Assembly (NCBI GenBank): GCA_045531965.1
Contig: JAZSFA010000097.1
Location: 20,393 to 84,392 of the forward strand
DNA: 64,000 bases
Direction: 5' to 3'
Source of the DNA: CAMEON01 sp045531965
GTDB lineage: Bacteria > Bacillota > Clostridia > Oscillospirales > CAG-272
Each line of letters starts with the position of its first letter. The stretch's first letter is position 1. Positions 18,368-28,400 of this stretch are shown one piece after another. Position numbers and translations under genes: made by a program. Below the pieces are notes generated by a model that did no database searches, was not told the origin of the DNA, and worked only from the letters and a program-made list of their open reading frames with translations.

Positions 18368-20275
18368 ATGATGAAAAAATTTTTGGCCGTGCTGTTACTG
18401 ATGCTGGCGTGCGCGCTTCTGTTCGGCTGCGTGCAGGAAGTGCCTCATGAACCCGCCACCGACACCACGCCTTCAGTAGATGAATCCCACCCCCCTGTGA
18501 CCGATCCTCCCGAAACAATGCCCAACACAGAAGAGGAAACCCAGCCCGCCACAGAGGAAGCCACCACTAAAGATGAAGAGCCTACCGAACCCGCGGCTGT
18601 CGCCCTGTACCAGCTGGCTCCGGAAAAGAACAGTCTGATGCAGTCCTACGTTATCAAAACATCGAACGGCAAGCTCATTGTCATTGACGGCGGTATCGAC
18701 GGCGAGGGGCGCGACCGCGATCCCTACATGCCTGCCGCTCTGCGCTCCATTCTGGGCTTGGGGCAGGACGATTACTTCGAGGTGGAGGCTTGGTTCCTCT
18801 CCCACGGTCACAAGGATCACATGTATGAATTATCCAAGATGCTGCGGGACTACTCCGAAGAGTCCAACTACAAGATCAACAACATTTACTTCGACTTCCC
18901 CGAGTTCGGCAGTGAGGAGTATCCCACCGAGAACGCCGACATGGAGTTTTCCCAGATCAAAGAAAATATCAACAAGTACGGCGCAGCCATCGGGGCTACG
19001 GTCAAGGACGGCTCCACCTACTACGATGATATCAATGGCGCCTTTATCAACAGCGAATCGGTAGCTAAAGGTCTGTCCCTTGAGATTGACGGTGTGAAGA
19101 TCGATATCCTCCAGACATGGGATCCCGCTGACGGCTTCAGCAACATCAACGATACCTCCCTGGTGCTTCGCTTCCATATCGGTGAGCAGACCGTCCTGTT
19201 CCTGAACGACCTGGGCGTCAACGGCGGCCGCCGTCTGCTGGCTACCTACGGGGATCAGCTGAAGTGCGACATGGTTCAGATGGCCCACCACGGCCAGGCG
19301 GGCGTGAATAAGGACGTGTACGACGCCATCGACGCCGACGTCCACCTGTGGCCCACCCCCATCTGGGTGTGGAACAACTCCAACGGTATCTACCAGATCG
19401 ACGACGTCCGCCAGTGGCTGTACGGAGAGACCTTCCTCGAGGGCAGTGAGTACGACATTGTATCTTGCCTATATGATAAATATCCTTCCGGCAGTACTGT
19501 GACAAGAACTTGGAGCAGAGTCATTGACGGCATGAAGATCGAATTCCCCTATATCGTGCCTGAGCGTCCCGAGCCCGAGACCGAGCCTGAGACCGAGCCC
19601 GAGGTGATCGAGCCCGTGGATCACGATTACGTGAGCGACGGCCTGGTGGCCTACTACAGCGGTACCCAGTCCACCCGCGGCGGTCACGACAAGGATTCCG
19701 CTGTCTGGCAGGATCTGGTGGGCGGTCACGACATGGCCATCACCAAGAATGACGACAACTACTTCTCCGACACGGGCCTGCGAGCCAAGGGCGTCAAGCA
19801 CAACTTCCCCCAGGCCATCGTGGACACCGTCAACGGCCAGGCCTTCACCATTGAGATCCTGCTGGGTGATTTCGTGTCGGTGGGCAACGAGTTCAACACC
19901 TTCATCAACGGCTCGGGTGACGAGATCGCCCTGTTCCGCCGCAATTCGGTGGACGAACTGGAGCTGAAGTTCCAGATCAATGCCGGCGTCCGCATCAAGG
20001 TCAAGGACTGCCTGAATCTGTTGCAGAACAGTCTGATCACCATCACCTACACTCAGAACGACGTGGTTCGTCTGTACGTCAACGGCGAGCTGAAGGGGGA
20101 GACGCCCACCATCAGCGGTTCCCTGGGCGCGTCGGATCTCTTCATCGGACACAACGCCCAGAACAAGATGTTCGACACCACCTACCGTTCCGTCCGCTTC
20201 TACGACCGCGCCCTGACCGCCGAGGAGGTTGCAGCGAACGCGGTGGTAGATGGGTATGGAGTCACGGCAGAGTGA
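18368..20275 (+). CDS. Lipoprotein with ComEC-like metallo-beta-lactamase and LamG domains
   Basis: 635 residues from the ATG at 18368 (AGAAAGG seven bases upstream). The lipobox ends FGC at about residue 21. A Thr/Glu/Pro-rich linker (about 25-75) is followed by a metallo-beta-lactamase fold with the metal motif LSHGHKDH near residue 150, FLNDLG near 280 and MAHHGQAG near 305, an arrangement like the ComEC/Rec2 hydrolase domain. An EPETEPETEPE linker near 400 leads to a LamG/concanavalin-type beta-sandwich (about 425-635). It is thus a surface-anchored hydrolase, perhaps acting on nucleic acid or a phosphoester or ester, with a sugar-binding-type tail. The substrate is unknown. It is monocistronic, between its own promoter and terminator. 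Confidence 0.8.
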   Translation: MMKKFLAVLLLMLACALLFGCVQEVPHEPATDTTPSVDESHPPVTDPPETMPNTEEETQPATEEATTKDEEPTEPAAVALYQLAPEKNSLMQSYVIKTSNGKLIVIDGGIDGEGRDRDPYMPAALRSILGLGQDDYFEVEAWFLSHGHKDHMYELSKMLRDYSEESNYKINNIYFDFPEFGSEEYPTENADMEFSQIKENINKYGAAIGATVKDGSTYYDDINGAFINSESVAKGLSLEIDGVKIDILQTWDPADGFSNINDTSLVLRFHIGEQTVLFLNDLGVNGGRRLLATYGDQLKCDMVQMAHHGQAGVNKDVYDAIDADVHLWPTPIWVWNNSNGIYQIDDVRQWLYGETFLEGSEYDIVSCLYDKYPSGSTVTRTWSRVIDGMKIEFPYIVPERPEPETEPETEPEVIEPVDHDYVSDGLVAYYSGTQSTRGGHDKDSAVWQDLVGGHDMAITKNDDNYFSDTGLRAKGVKHNFPQAIVDTVNGQAFTIEILLGDFVSVGNEFNTFINGSGDEIALFRRNSVDELELKFQINAGVRIKVKDCLNLLQNSLITITYTQNDVVRLYVNGELKGETPTISGSLGASDLFIGHNAQNKMFDTTYRSVRFYDRALTAEEVAANAVVDGYGVTAE

Positions 20276-20309
20276 GCGTTCGCCGTAGCGTGATATCCTC
20301 ATAATTATT

Positions 20310-20347
20310 GATCGCCCCTGACGCAAAATTTTGCATCAGGGGCGATC
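20310..20347 (+). terminator. Strong hairpin after the lipoprotein gene
   Basis: 12-bp perfect outer stem GATCGCCCCTGA / TCAGGGGCGATC with an AT-rich inner part that can also pair. The T run behind it is short, so termination is likely but not certain. Confidence 0.6.
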
Positions 20348-20416
20348 CCCTTTGGAATTTCACGGCTTGACAAATTTGTTGAATGACATAAAAGCCTGTA
20401 ATTTTTCCGTGAAGGC

Positions 20417-20445
20417 TTGTTTTTTTGAAAAAAATATGTTATAAT
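20417..20445 (+). promoter_or_regulatory. Promoter of membrane LuxR-type gene
   Basis: TTGTTT (20417-20422), 17-bp spacer, perfect TATAAT (20440-20445). The -10 overlaps an upstream in-frame ATG (20444), which rules that ATG out as the start. Confidence 0.7.
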
Positions 20446-20476
20446 GGTTTATAGGGTAAGAAAAGGAGGTGTGACC

Positions 20477-21436
20477 ATGGTAATCGCATATATAGTTATG
20501 TTCATTTTGGCTCTGCTATTGCCCCTTGTATATTTTCTCTTCGTGCAAAAAACGCAAAATGAACCTTGGCTATTAGTCCTATACATATGTGTTTGCATCG
20601 CCACTTTGGGTTGGTTACTTCTTTCCATTTCCCCCAGCGTAAATTGTGCCCTGTGGGCTAATAAGATCGCATATTTAGGTCAGGTTTTCATCCCCCTTTG
20701 TATGTTCATGATCATCTCCAAGCTCTGCGGCTTCCGCTACAGTCGCTCCTTGGTCTTCTCCCTGGTGGGTGTCTCGGTTCTGATGTTTGCCATGGTCATG
20801 ACCACGGGTTATCTGGATTGGTACTACGCCAAAGTCACCCTTGAATATGCCGATGGCGCTGCCAAGCTGGTCAAAGAATACGGTTTTCTCCATCCTTTAT
20901 ATCTATTCTACATTCTCGGATATTTTGCAGCCATGATCACGGTGACCGCCATTTCTCTGCGCAGAAACAAGGAAGGATCTCCAAAGCTTGCGGGGCTGAT
21001 GCTGGCGGTCGTTCTCGGCAACATCGGTATTTGGATCATTGAGAAATTTATTCCCTTGAATTTTGAATTTTTGTCAGTTTCTTACTTAATGAGCGAGACG
21101 GTTTTCTTCTTCGTCTATCTTCTTCTGCAAGATTATATTCACGTAAGAGATATTCCACCGCCTGTCATTGTCAAGGAAAAAGTACCTATCATTGTAGTGG
21201 ATACCATCCCGAGAGCCGAAAAGATCAAAGCGATCCTTGAAAGAGTCCCGCAAGGAACCACCCTTTCCGCCCGCCAAATGGACGTGTTGGAGGGGATTCT
21301 TGACGGAAAGAGTCGCAAAGAAATTGCGGCAGATCTTCACCTTTCCGAAAACACGATAAAGATGCATACTTCCTCGCTCTACAGATTGCTTGACGTATCC
21401 AGTCGCGAGGAAATTTACGCGATCTTCAAAACCTAA
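20477..21436 (+). CDS. Membrane-spanning LuxR-family transcriptional regulator
   Basis: 319 residues from the ATG at 20477, seven bases after AGGAGG. The N-terminal 220 residues contain about seven hydrophobic segments and resemble the 7TM input region found on some histidine kinases. After a linker of about 35 residues, the last 65 form a LuxR/GerE helix-turn-helix (LSARQMDVLEGILDGKSRKEIA, then LSENTIKMHTSSLYRLLDV). So the DNA-binding domain appears tethered to the membrane and may sense an external or membrane signal. It is the only gene between two terminators and lies immediately upstream of the surface-protein operon, whose promoter carries the ACACCC repeats. It is the best local candidate for the repeat-binding protein. 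Confidence 0.85.
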   Translation: MVIAYIVMFILALLLPLVYFLFVQKTQNEPWLLVLYICVCIATLGWLLLSISPSVNCALWANKIAYLGQVFIPLCMFMIISKLCGFRYSRSLVFSLVGVSVLMFAMVMTTGYLDWYYAKVTLEYADGAAKLVKEYGFLHPLYLFYILGYFAAMITVTAISLRRNKEGSPKLAGLMLAVVLGNIGIWIIEKFIPLNFEFLSVSYLMSETVFFFVYLLLQDYIHVRDIPPPVIVKEKVPIIVVDTIPRAEKIKAILERVPQGTTLSARQMDVLEGILDGKSRKEIAADLHLSENTIKMHTSSLYRLLDVSSREEIYAIFKT

Positions 21437-21456
21437 AGTTTTTTCATAATGCTTCA

Positions 21457-21486
21457 AGGCGGTAGCCATGGCTACCGCCTTTTTTG
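21457..21486 (+). terminator. Terminator of LuxR-type gene
   Basis: Perfect palindrome AGGCGGTAGCC/GGCTACCGCCT (21457-21480) followed by six T. Confidence 0.85.
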
Positions 21487-21502
21487 CGCTTTATGCTGCT
21501 TT

Positions 21503-21564
21503 TTACCCCCAAAACACCCTTAAACACCCCCAAAGCACCCTTGGCGGGTGTATTTTTTTATACT
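21503..21564 (+). promoter_or_regulatory. Promoter with four phased ACACCC-type repeats (surface-protein operon)
   Basis: TTACCC, ACACCC, ACACCC and GCACCC start at 21503, 21514, 21524 and 21535 (periods 11, 10, 11). The last copy ends 18 bp before TATACT (21559-21564), so it stands in the -35 position. One inverted copy (GGGTGT, 21546-21551) lies in the spacer. The layout mirrors 8580-8640. The 128-base leader that follows holds a 29-codon frame (21584-21673) without a ribosome site. Confidence 0.7.
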
Positions 21565-21692
21565 TATATATGATATATTTATTATGTTAGTGTTGTGGTT
21601 CTGTCCCAATGCTTGGTCATTTGTGCAGAAGAGGAAAAGCACATTCAACGCTGGCGAAACAGTCCCCGTGTAAACGGTAAAGGAGAAAAAAC

Positions 21693-24600
21693 ATGAAAAC
21701 AAATGTCAAGTCAAAGCTATTGTCCATCCTGCTTGTACTCATCATGGTACTTGCCTCGGTTCCCTTTTCCGCTCTGCCCGCATGGGCAGATGAGCCCGAG
21801 ATCACCGAGGTCGGTACTTGGACCGAACTACTCAACGCAGTCAACTCAGACAAGACACACATTAAGCTCCAAAAAAATATTGAAGACATCGTTCCTGACG
21901 ATGAGCTTCCCACAAAGCACCGTCTTGTCTTTAACGGCGGCAAAGATTACGTCCTTGATCTGAATGGCTATGAACTGAAGGTGCTCAACCATATCAATGA
22001 GTTTTACAGCGGTGAGTTTTCCATGATCGAAGTGTCGGGCAGTTCAAAGCTTGAGATCAAGGCCGGTAGCCTTATTTTTGATAACTATTCTACAAAAGCC
22101 AACCGTAAAGCCAAGGGTGTTGTTGCTGTCAAAGATGACTCTTCCCTTATTGCCATCGACGTAAATATGCAGAACAGATACACAGGCACGGTGGTTTATG
22201 CGAATTCCTCTGCCAAGGTTACCCTTGACGGCGGCGAGTACGCTGTTCAAAACGGATTTGCAATATATCTTGAAAATCAGGCTTCTCTGACCCTTGACGG
22301 ACCCTATATCCATACAACTATGGGTGATGGCACCCCTACTCAATACGTTGACGGCTACGGTGCCCTTTACTCCGAGAGTAAAGGGGCGCTAGTCATCAAT
22401 GACGCTTTCTTCAAATCGGGTGTACAGGTAAGCAGCTCGCAGATTGACGCGTTTTCTGTTGCTACCCACGAGGTGACGGTCAACGGACAGGTGTTGACCG
22501 AGGATATATTCGTAGGAACGAACTTCGAGGCGAAGCAGCAGAATAAGGCATATTATTGGTATTCATGGACAGGATATTCTCTGACTAAAACCGATAACTC
22601 TTCTTTTGCCAATCCCGTAAGAGTGATTTCCTATGAGAAGAAATATCCCGTAACGGTTGAATCAGGTGTTGCGATGGTTGGCGGTAAGCCCGTAACCGAG
22701 GCAAGCTACGGTCAGGAGGTCACGGTCGTAGCGAATACCCCGGAGGAAGGCATGGAATTTGTGCGTTGGGACACCAGCGGAGTTAAGCTTGCTGACGATT
22801 ACAGCGCATCAACCTCCTTTACGATGGTGCCCGCGCCCGTTACCTTGGCGGCATATTACGGTAAGGAAGCGGTCAAGGCGGTGAGCATTACCGTTGATGA
22901 TCTTATTCCCGGACAAAGTGTAAATGATACCAAGATTACTTTGGAAAACGGCGTGATCCTCCAAGCCGTTGAATGGCGCGAGGAATCAGCTTTGAAAGGC
23001 GATTATGCTGTTTTCAGAGCAGGTAAAAGCTATACCGTAAATATGCTTGTCTATCCCCCCGAGGGAAACAAGTTTAGTGACACCGTAACAGCCACGGTCA
23101 ACGGCAAAAGCGCGACGGTGAACGCAAACTCCCAATACGCGTATATCGAGTACACCTTTGAGGCGACGCCTTCGGTGGGATTTAGCATTGTGTATGACAC
23201 CAACAATTCTCAACTCGGTGTCGGCGGTAATCTCCTGCTCGATACTGCATTGATGGCCTCCCAAAGCGCGGAATTCAAATCAGCCTTGGATGCGGGTAAG
23301 GTTACCTATCAATGGTACAGAAACGGCGAGGCCATTGAGGGTGCGACGGATGCTGTTTACAACTTTACCGCAGAGGATGTGGCGGGCATATTTTACGTAG
23401 CTGTGACAGCAGACGGCAAGAGCAATTACGGACATAACGTGACTTGCAGCGGGGATCTGTATCAGGTCTATTTGAATGCCAGTGATATTATTGCGGGCGA
23501 AAAGGTGCCTCAGATCACTGTGGCTACCCCCGGAGTTTCTATTGATACAGAGAGCATGGCTATCTATGAGATACTCGGGAATAATTCTTACGGAAATCCC
23601 CAAAGCTTGGCAAACTCGATTTTGATTCCCGGTAAAAGCTACTGCTTGGTCGGTAAGATCATAGAGCAGGATGGCGTAACTGTTGCTAACAATGCCAATG
23701 TTTACGTAAACGGTGAACTGATGAAAGACAAGCTCGACACCGGACGCTTCTTCTATGAATTCACAGTTCCCGAGGCAGACTTCCCCGTATATTACAAGGC
23801 AAACGGCGAGACAGGTATTGGCGTGACGTTGACGGTGGATATTGAGAAGATGTGTAACGAAAACGGCACTTTTAAGCACGCTGTTGAAGCTGCAAATCCC
23901 ACCTATCAGACGGTATTTTATCAGTGGTACAAGAACGGCGAGGCTATCAAGGGTGCGACAGATCCCTCCTACACCGTAAAAGCTGTTGACAGAGACAGCT
24001 ACATCCACTGTCAGGTCACCCTTGTGGACGGAAAATACGGCATTGGTGAGCAGTATGCGATCTCAAACGTTATAACTGTCATCAACGTTAATATGCCTCT
24101 ACCTAAGGACGGCGAATCGAGAATAACCACCGGAATTTCTGCTGACGGCGTTGTCATGAGCGGCATTATGTGGTGGCCGAAGGAAACGGGGGCTACCATG
24201 CAAGGAGATGCTAAGTACGTCGAAGGTGAAGTTTATGAGTATCTAATCAGCTTTGAAGCTAAAGACGGTCTTTCATTGGATTTTACGGGAGAGATGACTG
24301 TTGCTTACGTTAACGGCACAAAAATCACTCCCGCGGGCTCCGGTAATGGAGCAGCACGTTACACAGGCGAGGTTACCGCCATCCATAAGCATCAATACAG
24401 CGACACGGTATGGGATCATGACGAATACGCACACTGGCAGCCCTGTATCGTTCCGGGCTGTCCCAATCCCAGCGAAGAATGGATGATGTACACCGAGCAT
24501 AAGGGCGGCACCGCAACCTGCCAGACCAAGGGTGCATGTGCCCTTTGCGGCTACGAATATTACGCGGATCACGATTTTTCCGTTCCCGATTACCAATACG

Positions 24601-25379
24601 TGGACGATATGAAATGTGCCAACTTCTGTGAGAATTGTGACGTATATAGTGCCTGGAGCTATCACGAGGGCGGTGTAGCTACCTGCAAAGAAAAATCTGT
24701 CTGTGATATTTGTCACCATGAATACGGCAAGCTGGCAGAGTGTGCGGGCGGCACGGCCACCTGCACTGAAAAGGCCATCTGTGCTACCTGCGGTGAAAAG
24801 TACGGCGAGCTTGCGGAGCACGCATACACCAATCTGAACGGCTACAAAGGAGCTGACGGTCATGCCAACGTTTGTGAATGCGGCGCTCACGATACCCCTG
24901 TTGCTCATACCCCCGACAGAGCCGAGGCAACCGAGACCGAGGCTGTCAAGTGCTCAGATTGCGGTTACATCATCACGCCCGCTTTGGGACACACCACCCA
25001 TACCCCCAAGGATGAATGGAGGAGCGACGGTCAGAACCACTGGCACGAATGCGTCGGCTGTGAAGGTCAGGAGCTTGACAAGGCGGCTCACGCAGATAGC
25101 AACGACGACGGCAAGTGCGATACTTGTGATTACACCATGAGCACGGACATCCCCGATGATCCCGAGACACCCACCACCTCGGAGGATCCTGAAGAAACTG
25201 AAACCCTCGATGTTCCCCAGAAGGGTGACGGTGACAAGGGCGGTATGGGTGCCGGTGCTGTGATCGGCATTGTCATCGCTTCCCTGCTGGTTGTCGGCGT
25301 GGGCGGATTTGTCGTGGTTTGGTTCGGTGTCAAGAAAAAGAGCTTCGCTGATCTGAAAGCGGTATTCAAAAAGAAATAA
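21693..25379 (+). CDS. Large surface protein 1: beta-helix-like, InlB-like and Cys-x-x-Cys modules, C-terminal membrane anchor
   Basis: 1228 residues. The signal peptide (1-32) ends AWA. Residues about 35-290 look like a right-handed beta-helix (short strand repeats with LDLNG, LTLDG and VTLDGG ladders). Residues about 300-385 form an InlB-like unit ending in AAYYG. Three Ig-like units follow, with YQWYRNGEAIEGATD near 535 and QWYKNGEAIKGATD near 745. Residues about 900-1150 are a His/Cys-rich Cys-x-x-Cys module. An acidic linker, one membrane segment (about 1182-1209) and a Lys-rich tail form the anchor, with no LPXTG. It is the first gene of a three-gene operon. The function is unknown; adhesion or glycan binding is an inference. 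Confidence 0.8.
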   Translation: MKTNVKSKLLSILLVLIMVLASVPFSALPAWADEPEITEVGTWTELLNAVNSDKTHIKLQKNIEDIVPDDELPTKHRLVFNGGKDYVLDLNGYELKVLNHINEFYSGEFSMIEVSGSSKLEIKAGSLIFDNYSTKANRKAKGVVAVKDDSSLIAIDVNMQNRYTGTVVYANSSAKVTLDGGEYAVQNGFAIYLENQASLTLDGPYIHTTMGDGTPTQYVDGYGALYSESKGALVINDAFFKSGVQVSSSQIDAFSVATHEVTVNGQVLTEDIFVGTNFEAKQQNKAYYWYSWTGYSLTKTDNSSFANPVRVISYEKKYPVTVESGVAMVGGKPVTEASYGQEVTVVANTPEEGMEFVRWDTSGVKLADDYSASTSFTMVPAPVTLAAYYGKEAVKAVSITVDDLIPGQSVNDTKITLENGVILQAVEWREESALKGDYAVFRAGKSYTVNMLVYPPEGNKFSDTVTATVNGKSATVNANSQYAYIEYTFEATPSVGFSIVYDTNNSQLGVGGNLLLDTALMASQSAEFKSALDAGKVTYQWYRNGEAIEGATDAVYNFTAEDVAGIFYVAVTADGKSNYGHNVTCSGDLYQVYLNASDIIAGEKVPQITVATPGVSIDTESMAIYEILGNNSYGNPQSLANSILIPGKSYCLVGKIIEQDGVTVANNANVYVNGELMKDKLDTGRFFYEFTVPEADFPVYYKANGETGIGVTLTVDIEKMCNENGTFKHAVEAANPTYQTVFYQWYKNGEAIKGATDPSYTVKAVDRDSYIHCQVTLVDGKYGIGEQYAISNVITVINVNMPLPKDGESRITTGISADGVVMSGIMWWPKETGATMQGDAKYVEGEVYEYLISFEAKDGLSLDFTGEMTVAYVNGTKITPAGSGNGAARYTGEVTAIHKHQYSDTVWDHDEYAHWQPCIVPGCPNPSEEWMMYTEHKGGTATCQTKGACALCGYEYYADHDFSVPDYQYVDDMKCANFCENCDVYSAWSYHEGGVATCKEKSVCDICHHEYGKLAECAGGTATCTEKAICATCGEKYGELAEHAYTNLNGYKGADGHANVCECGAHDTPVAHTPDRAEATETEAVKCSDCGYIITPALGHTTHTPKDEWRSDGQNHWHECVGCEGQELDKAAHADSNDDGKCDTCDYTMSTDIPDDPETPTTSEDPEETETLDVPQKGDGDKGGMGAGAVIGIVIASLLVVGVGGFVVVWFGVKKKSFADLKAVFKKK
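24746..25336 (+). repeat. 591-bp repeat, copy 1
   Basis: Nearly identical to 28531-29121 at a constant offset of 3785 bases with no gaps. It encodes the C-terminal part of the Cys-x-x-Cys module, linker and membrane anchor of surface protein 1. The DNA identity far exceeds that of the rest of the two genes, which points to recent duplication or gene conversion. Confidence 0.85.
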
Positions 25380-25435
25380 TATATGTCGAGCATCCCCCTT
25401 TCTCTTCGGGGAAAGGGGCGTAAAGGAGAAAAAAC

Positions 25436-28400
25436 ATGAAAACTCCATTAAAATCAAGACTTATCGCCATGCTGCTTGCCCTTGTGATGGTGCTTGCACT
25501 CGCTCCCGTGAGTGCCTTGACCGCATTTGCGGCAGGTGGTGCAGAATGGGTAGATTTTGCTATTATTGGGCATTGGGGTGTATTTTTTGAGCAAACAGGC
25601 TCATCTCAAAAGTATCCCATCGTGCTTACAAATGAAAACAAGCTCTCAGTGCCGCTTCCGACTCTTTACAGAACGGATACCGACGATTACGTGTTTGACG
25701 GTTGGTATATCGCCGACACAGACACAAAGGTAACGCAGGATACCGTGTTTGACGGATATACCGTAGTGGTTGACAGATGGACTTTCAGGGAAAAAGACTA
25801 TAATACGGTGATAAGCAGCATTAAGGTAAACAATGTGGCTCTTGAAGCAGGTATGACCACCGCAGAATACAATGCGGCAGTACAGGGTGCTACTGCAACT
25901 GTAAACGGCGCGCCTGCAAACGCCATTACCGCCGACAGTGCCAAGACCTATACGATCTATCACGGTCTTAACAAGAGTGGTGAGCCTCTCAAAGCTGACG
26001 AGGAGGTTGAGGTAGGTCAGGACTATTCGGTTGTTACGAAAATCAAGCTTGCGAACGGATATACCTTTGATCCCAATATCACATTCTCATCTGAGGAAGG
26101 TATGTGCGCAAGCGAAAGATTTTTGGGCGGTGCTGACATTTACACAAAGCAATGGAACACCCTTGCAACCGAAGTTGAAGTGACCATCAACTTTATGAAT
26201 ACCGATTACTATTTTGATCAGACTCCCGAGAGCAGAAAGCTTGAAAACTATGCACAGTATAAGAACTGGTACACGGTTTCAAAGCATGAAGGTCTTGAAT
26301 CGGTTACGCTTCAATATGAGTCCGACGGCGCGTGGGCGGTGTTCATTGATAACGTGCCGTTTGAAGCCAATGGCGAACAAGCAGGTGGATACGTTACGGT
26401 ATCCCCCTATGTAGATACCACAAAAACCTTCAGACTCGTTGCAAATTATACGCAAGGAAAAGTATATAGCGAGCCATTTGAGGTTTCTTGGGCGTGCCTA
26501 AATCCCGTGATTGAAAGCGTAGGCATTGGTGTTACAGCACCTGTAAACGGTTATGCGCCTCAATATACGGCAACGCTTTCTACAAGCACTTGCACTCTTA
26601 AATCAGAGGACGAATCTACCGTGAAGAATGGTATTAAGTGGACTGGCGAGACAGGCGAGTTAAGGGTTTCGGACGGTATGTTTGCCGATGATAGTGATTA
26701 CACAGTAGGTGTAACGTTGGTTGCACAGGATGGCTACACCTTTGCAAATAGTGTAACGGCTACCGTAAACGGAGGCAAAGCAAACGTTAGCGTTAAAAGC
26801 GAAACCGAGATAATAGTCAGCTATACCTTTCCTAAATACGAGCCTCCCGTAACGAAATATTACGTTGTGTTTTCCAATGCGGGCGGTTATGCGTCGGGCA
26901 CGATGCCGACTGAATGGGTTGAAGCGGGAAATTATACGCTTCCTGCTCCCGGATATACTCCGTATAAGGGTTATGAATTCGTTGGTTGGATGATACAGGG
27001 TGAGCTAAAGCAGCCCGGGGACGTAATTTCGATATCGGATAACGTTGTTATCGATGCCCGTTGGAAGAACGCAGACGCTGAAAAAATAGGAAGCCTTGGT
27101 ATCTCTATTACCGCTCCAAAGAACGAAAATTCTCCAGAATATACCGCAATTCTCACCACCAGTAAATGCAAGCTCAAGGACGTAAGCTGCATAAGCTGGG
27201 TGGGAGAAAATGTAGGCGAGCTTAATGTCAATTCTAAATTTAACAACGACAATGATTATACCGTAACGATCAAGCTGGTCGCGGAGGACGGATATAAGTT
27301 TACGAATAGCGTAACGGCTACCGTAAACGCAAACAACGCGATAGTTTTAGTTAAGAGCGAGAGCGAAATATGGGTGAGCTACACCTTTGCGAAGCCTGTA
27401 AAGCATATTGTAACCTTCAATACTAATAGTACCTTTGCCACGGGAACAATGAGCCCTGTTGAAGCTGTTGAAGGTAGCTACACGCTTCCCGCACCTACTT
27501 ACACGCCCAAATACGGCTATACCTTTGCGGGCTGGCTTTTAAATGGATATCTCAGACAGCCGGGTGATGAAATTACGTTAACTTCTCCGACTACTTTGGA
27601 AGCTCGCTGGAAGAGCGATTACGCACCCGTAGGATTTATAAAGCAACCGAGTGAGCCTGACGCAAAGACTACGTCAACTCAGATCCAATATAGGGTGAGC
27701 AATTTTGAAATCGATCCGTCTATTGCCTACGACAGTATTCTCGCGCAGGTGTACAATGAAGATACGGGCGAATGGGTGTCCGACATATATGACGGTGGCA
27801 ATCTTGTTGTAACTGCCGGCAATGGGGCAGTTGACTCAGGATATGGATATGATATTATTGTTTTCTACGCCAACATAGCCAAGAAATATACTTTCCGCAT
27901 CATTGCAAAGAATGGCGGTGACATTGTAGCCTCCAGTGAGTCTTTTACGGTCAGATGGATTCCCAAGTCTATTACAGTTCAACCCAAGGGAGATATGATA
28001 GATATTGGTGAGACCTATACCGTAACTATAAAAACAAACTTTTATATCTCCTCCAGCGAGATCGAGTATTATGACGCAGAGACCGACCAGTGGAAGCTTT
28101 ATACGACCGTTGGAAGCAGCAAATGGCAGCCGTTTACAAAAGATTTTACGTCCAATACGGAAAGCTCCTTAAGACTTCGTGTCAAGATATACGAATCCCC
28201 CGGAAATCTTACCGACACAAGTAATGAGTTTACGATCACTTGGACTAACCACAAGCATACGTACGGAGTGTCACCGAACGGAAAGGATGAATCAAACCAC
28301 TGGAAAGAATGTACCGATCCTGCTTGCCCCGATCAGCAGAACAGCATCATTGAGGTAACGCCTCACAAGGCCATCGGCGGCAACTGTCAGATCGAAGCGG

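Noticed and set aside
21503..21551. LytTR-type direct repeats or a CRISPR-like array
   Set aside because: Units are 6 bp at 10-11 bp periods; LytTR sites are longer with wider spacing, and CRISPR repeats are 20 bp or more with unique spacers.
21584..21673. 29-codon frame in the leader of surface protein 1, considered as a partner to the LRR leader peptide
   Set aside because: No ribosome site, different length and no similarity to the 8383-8529 ORF.
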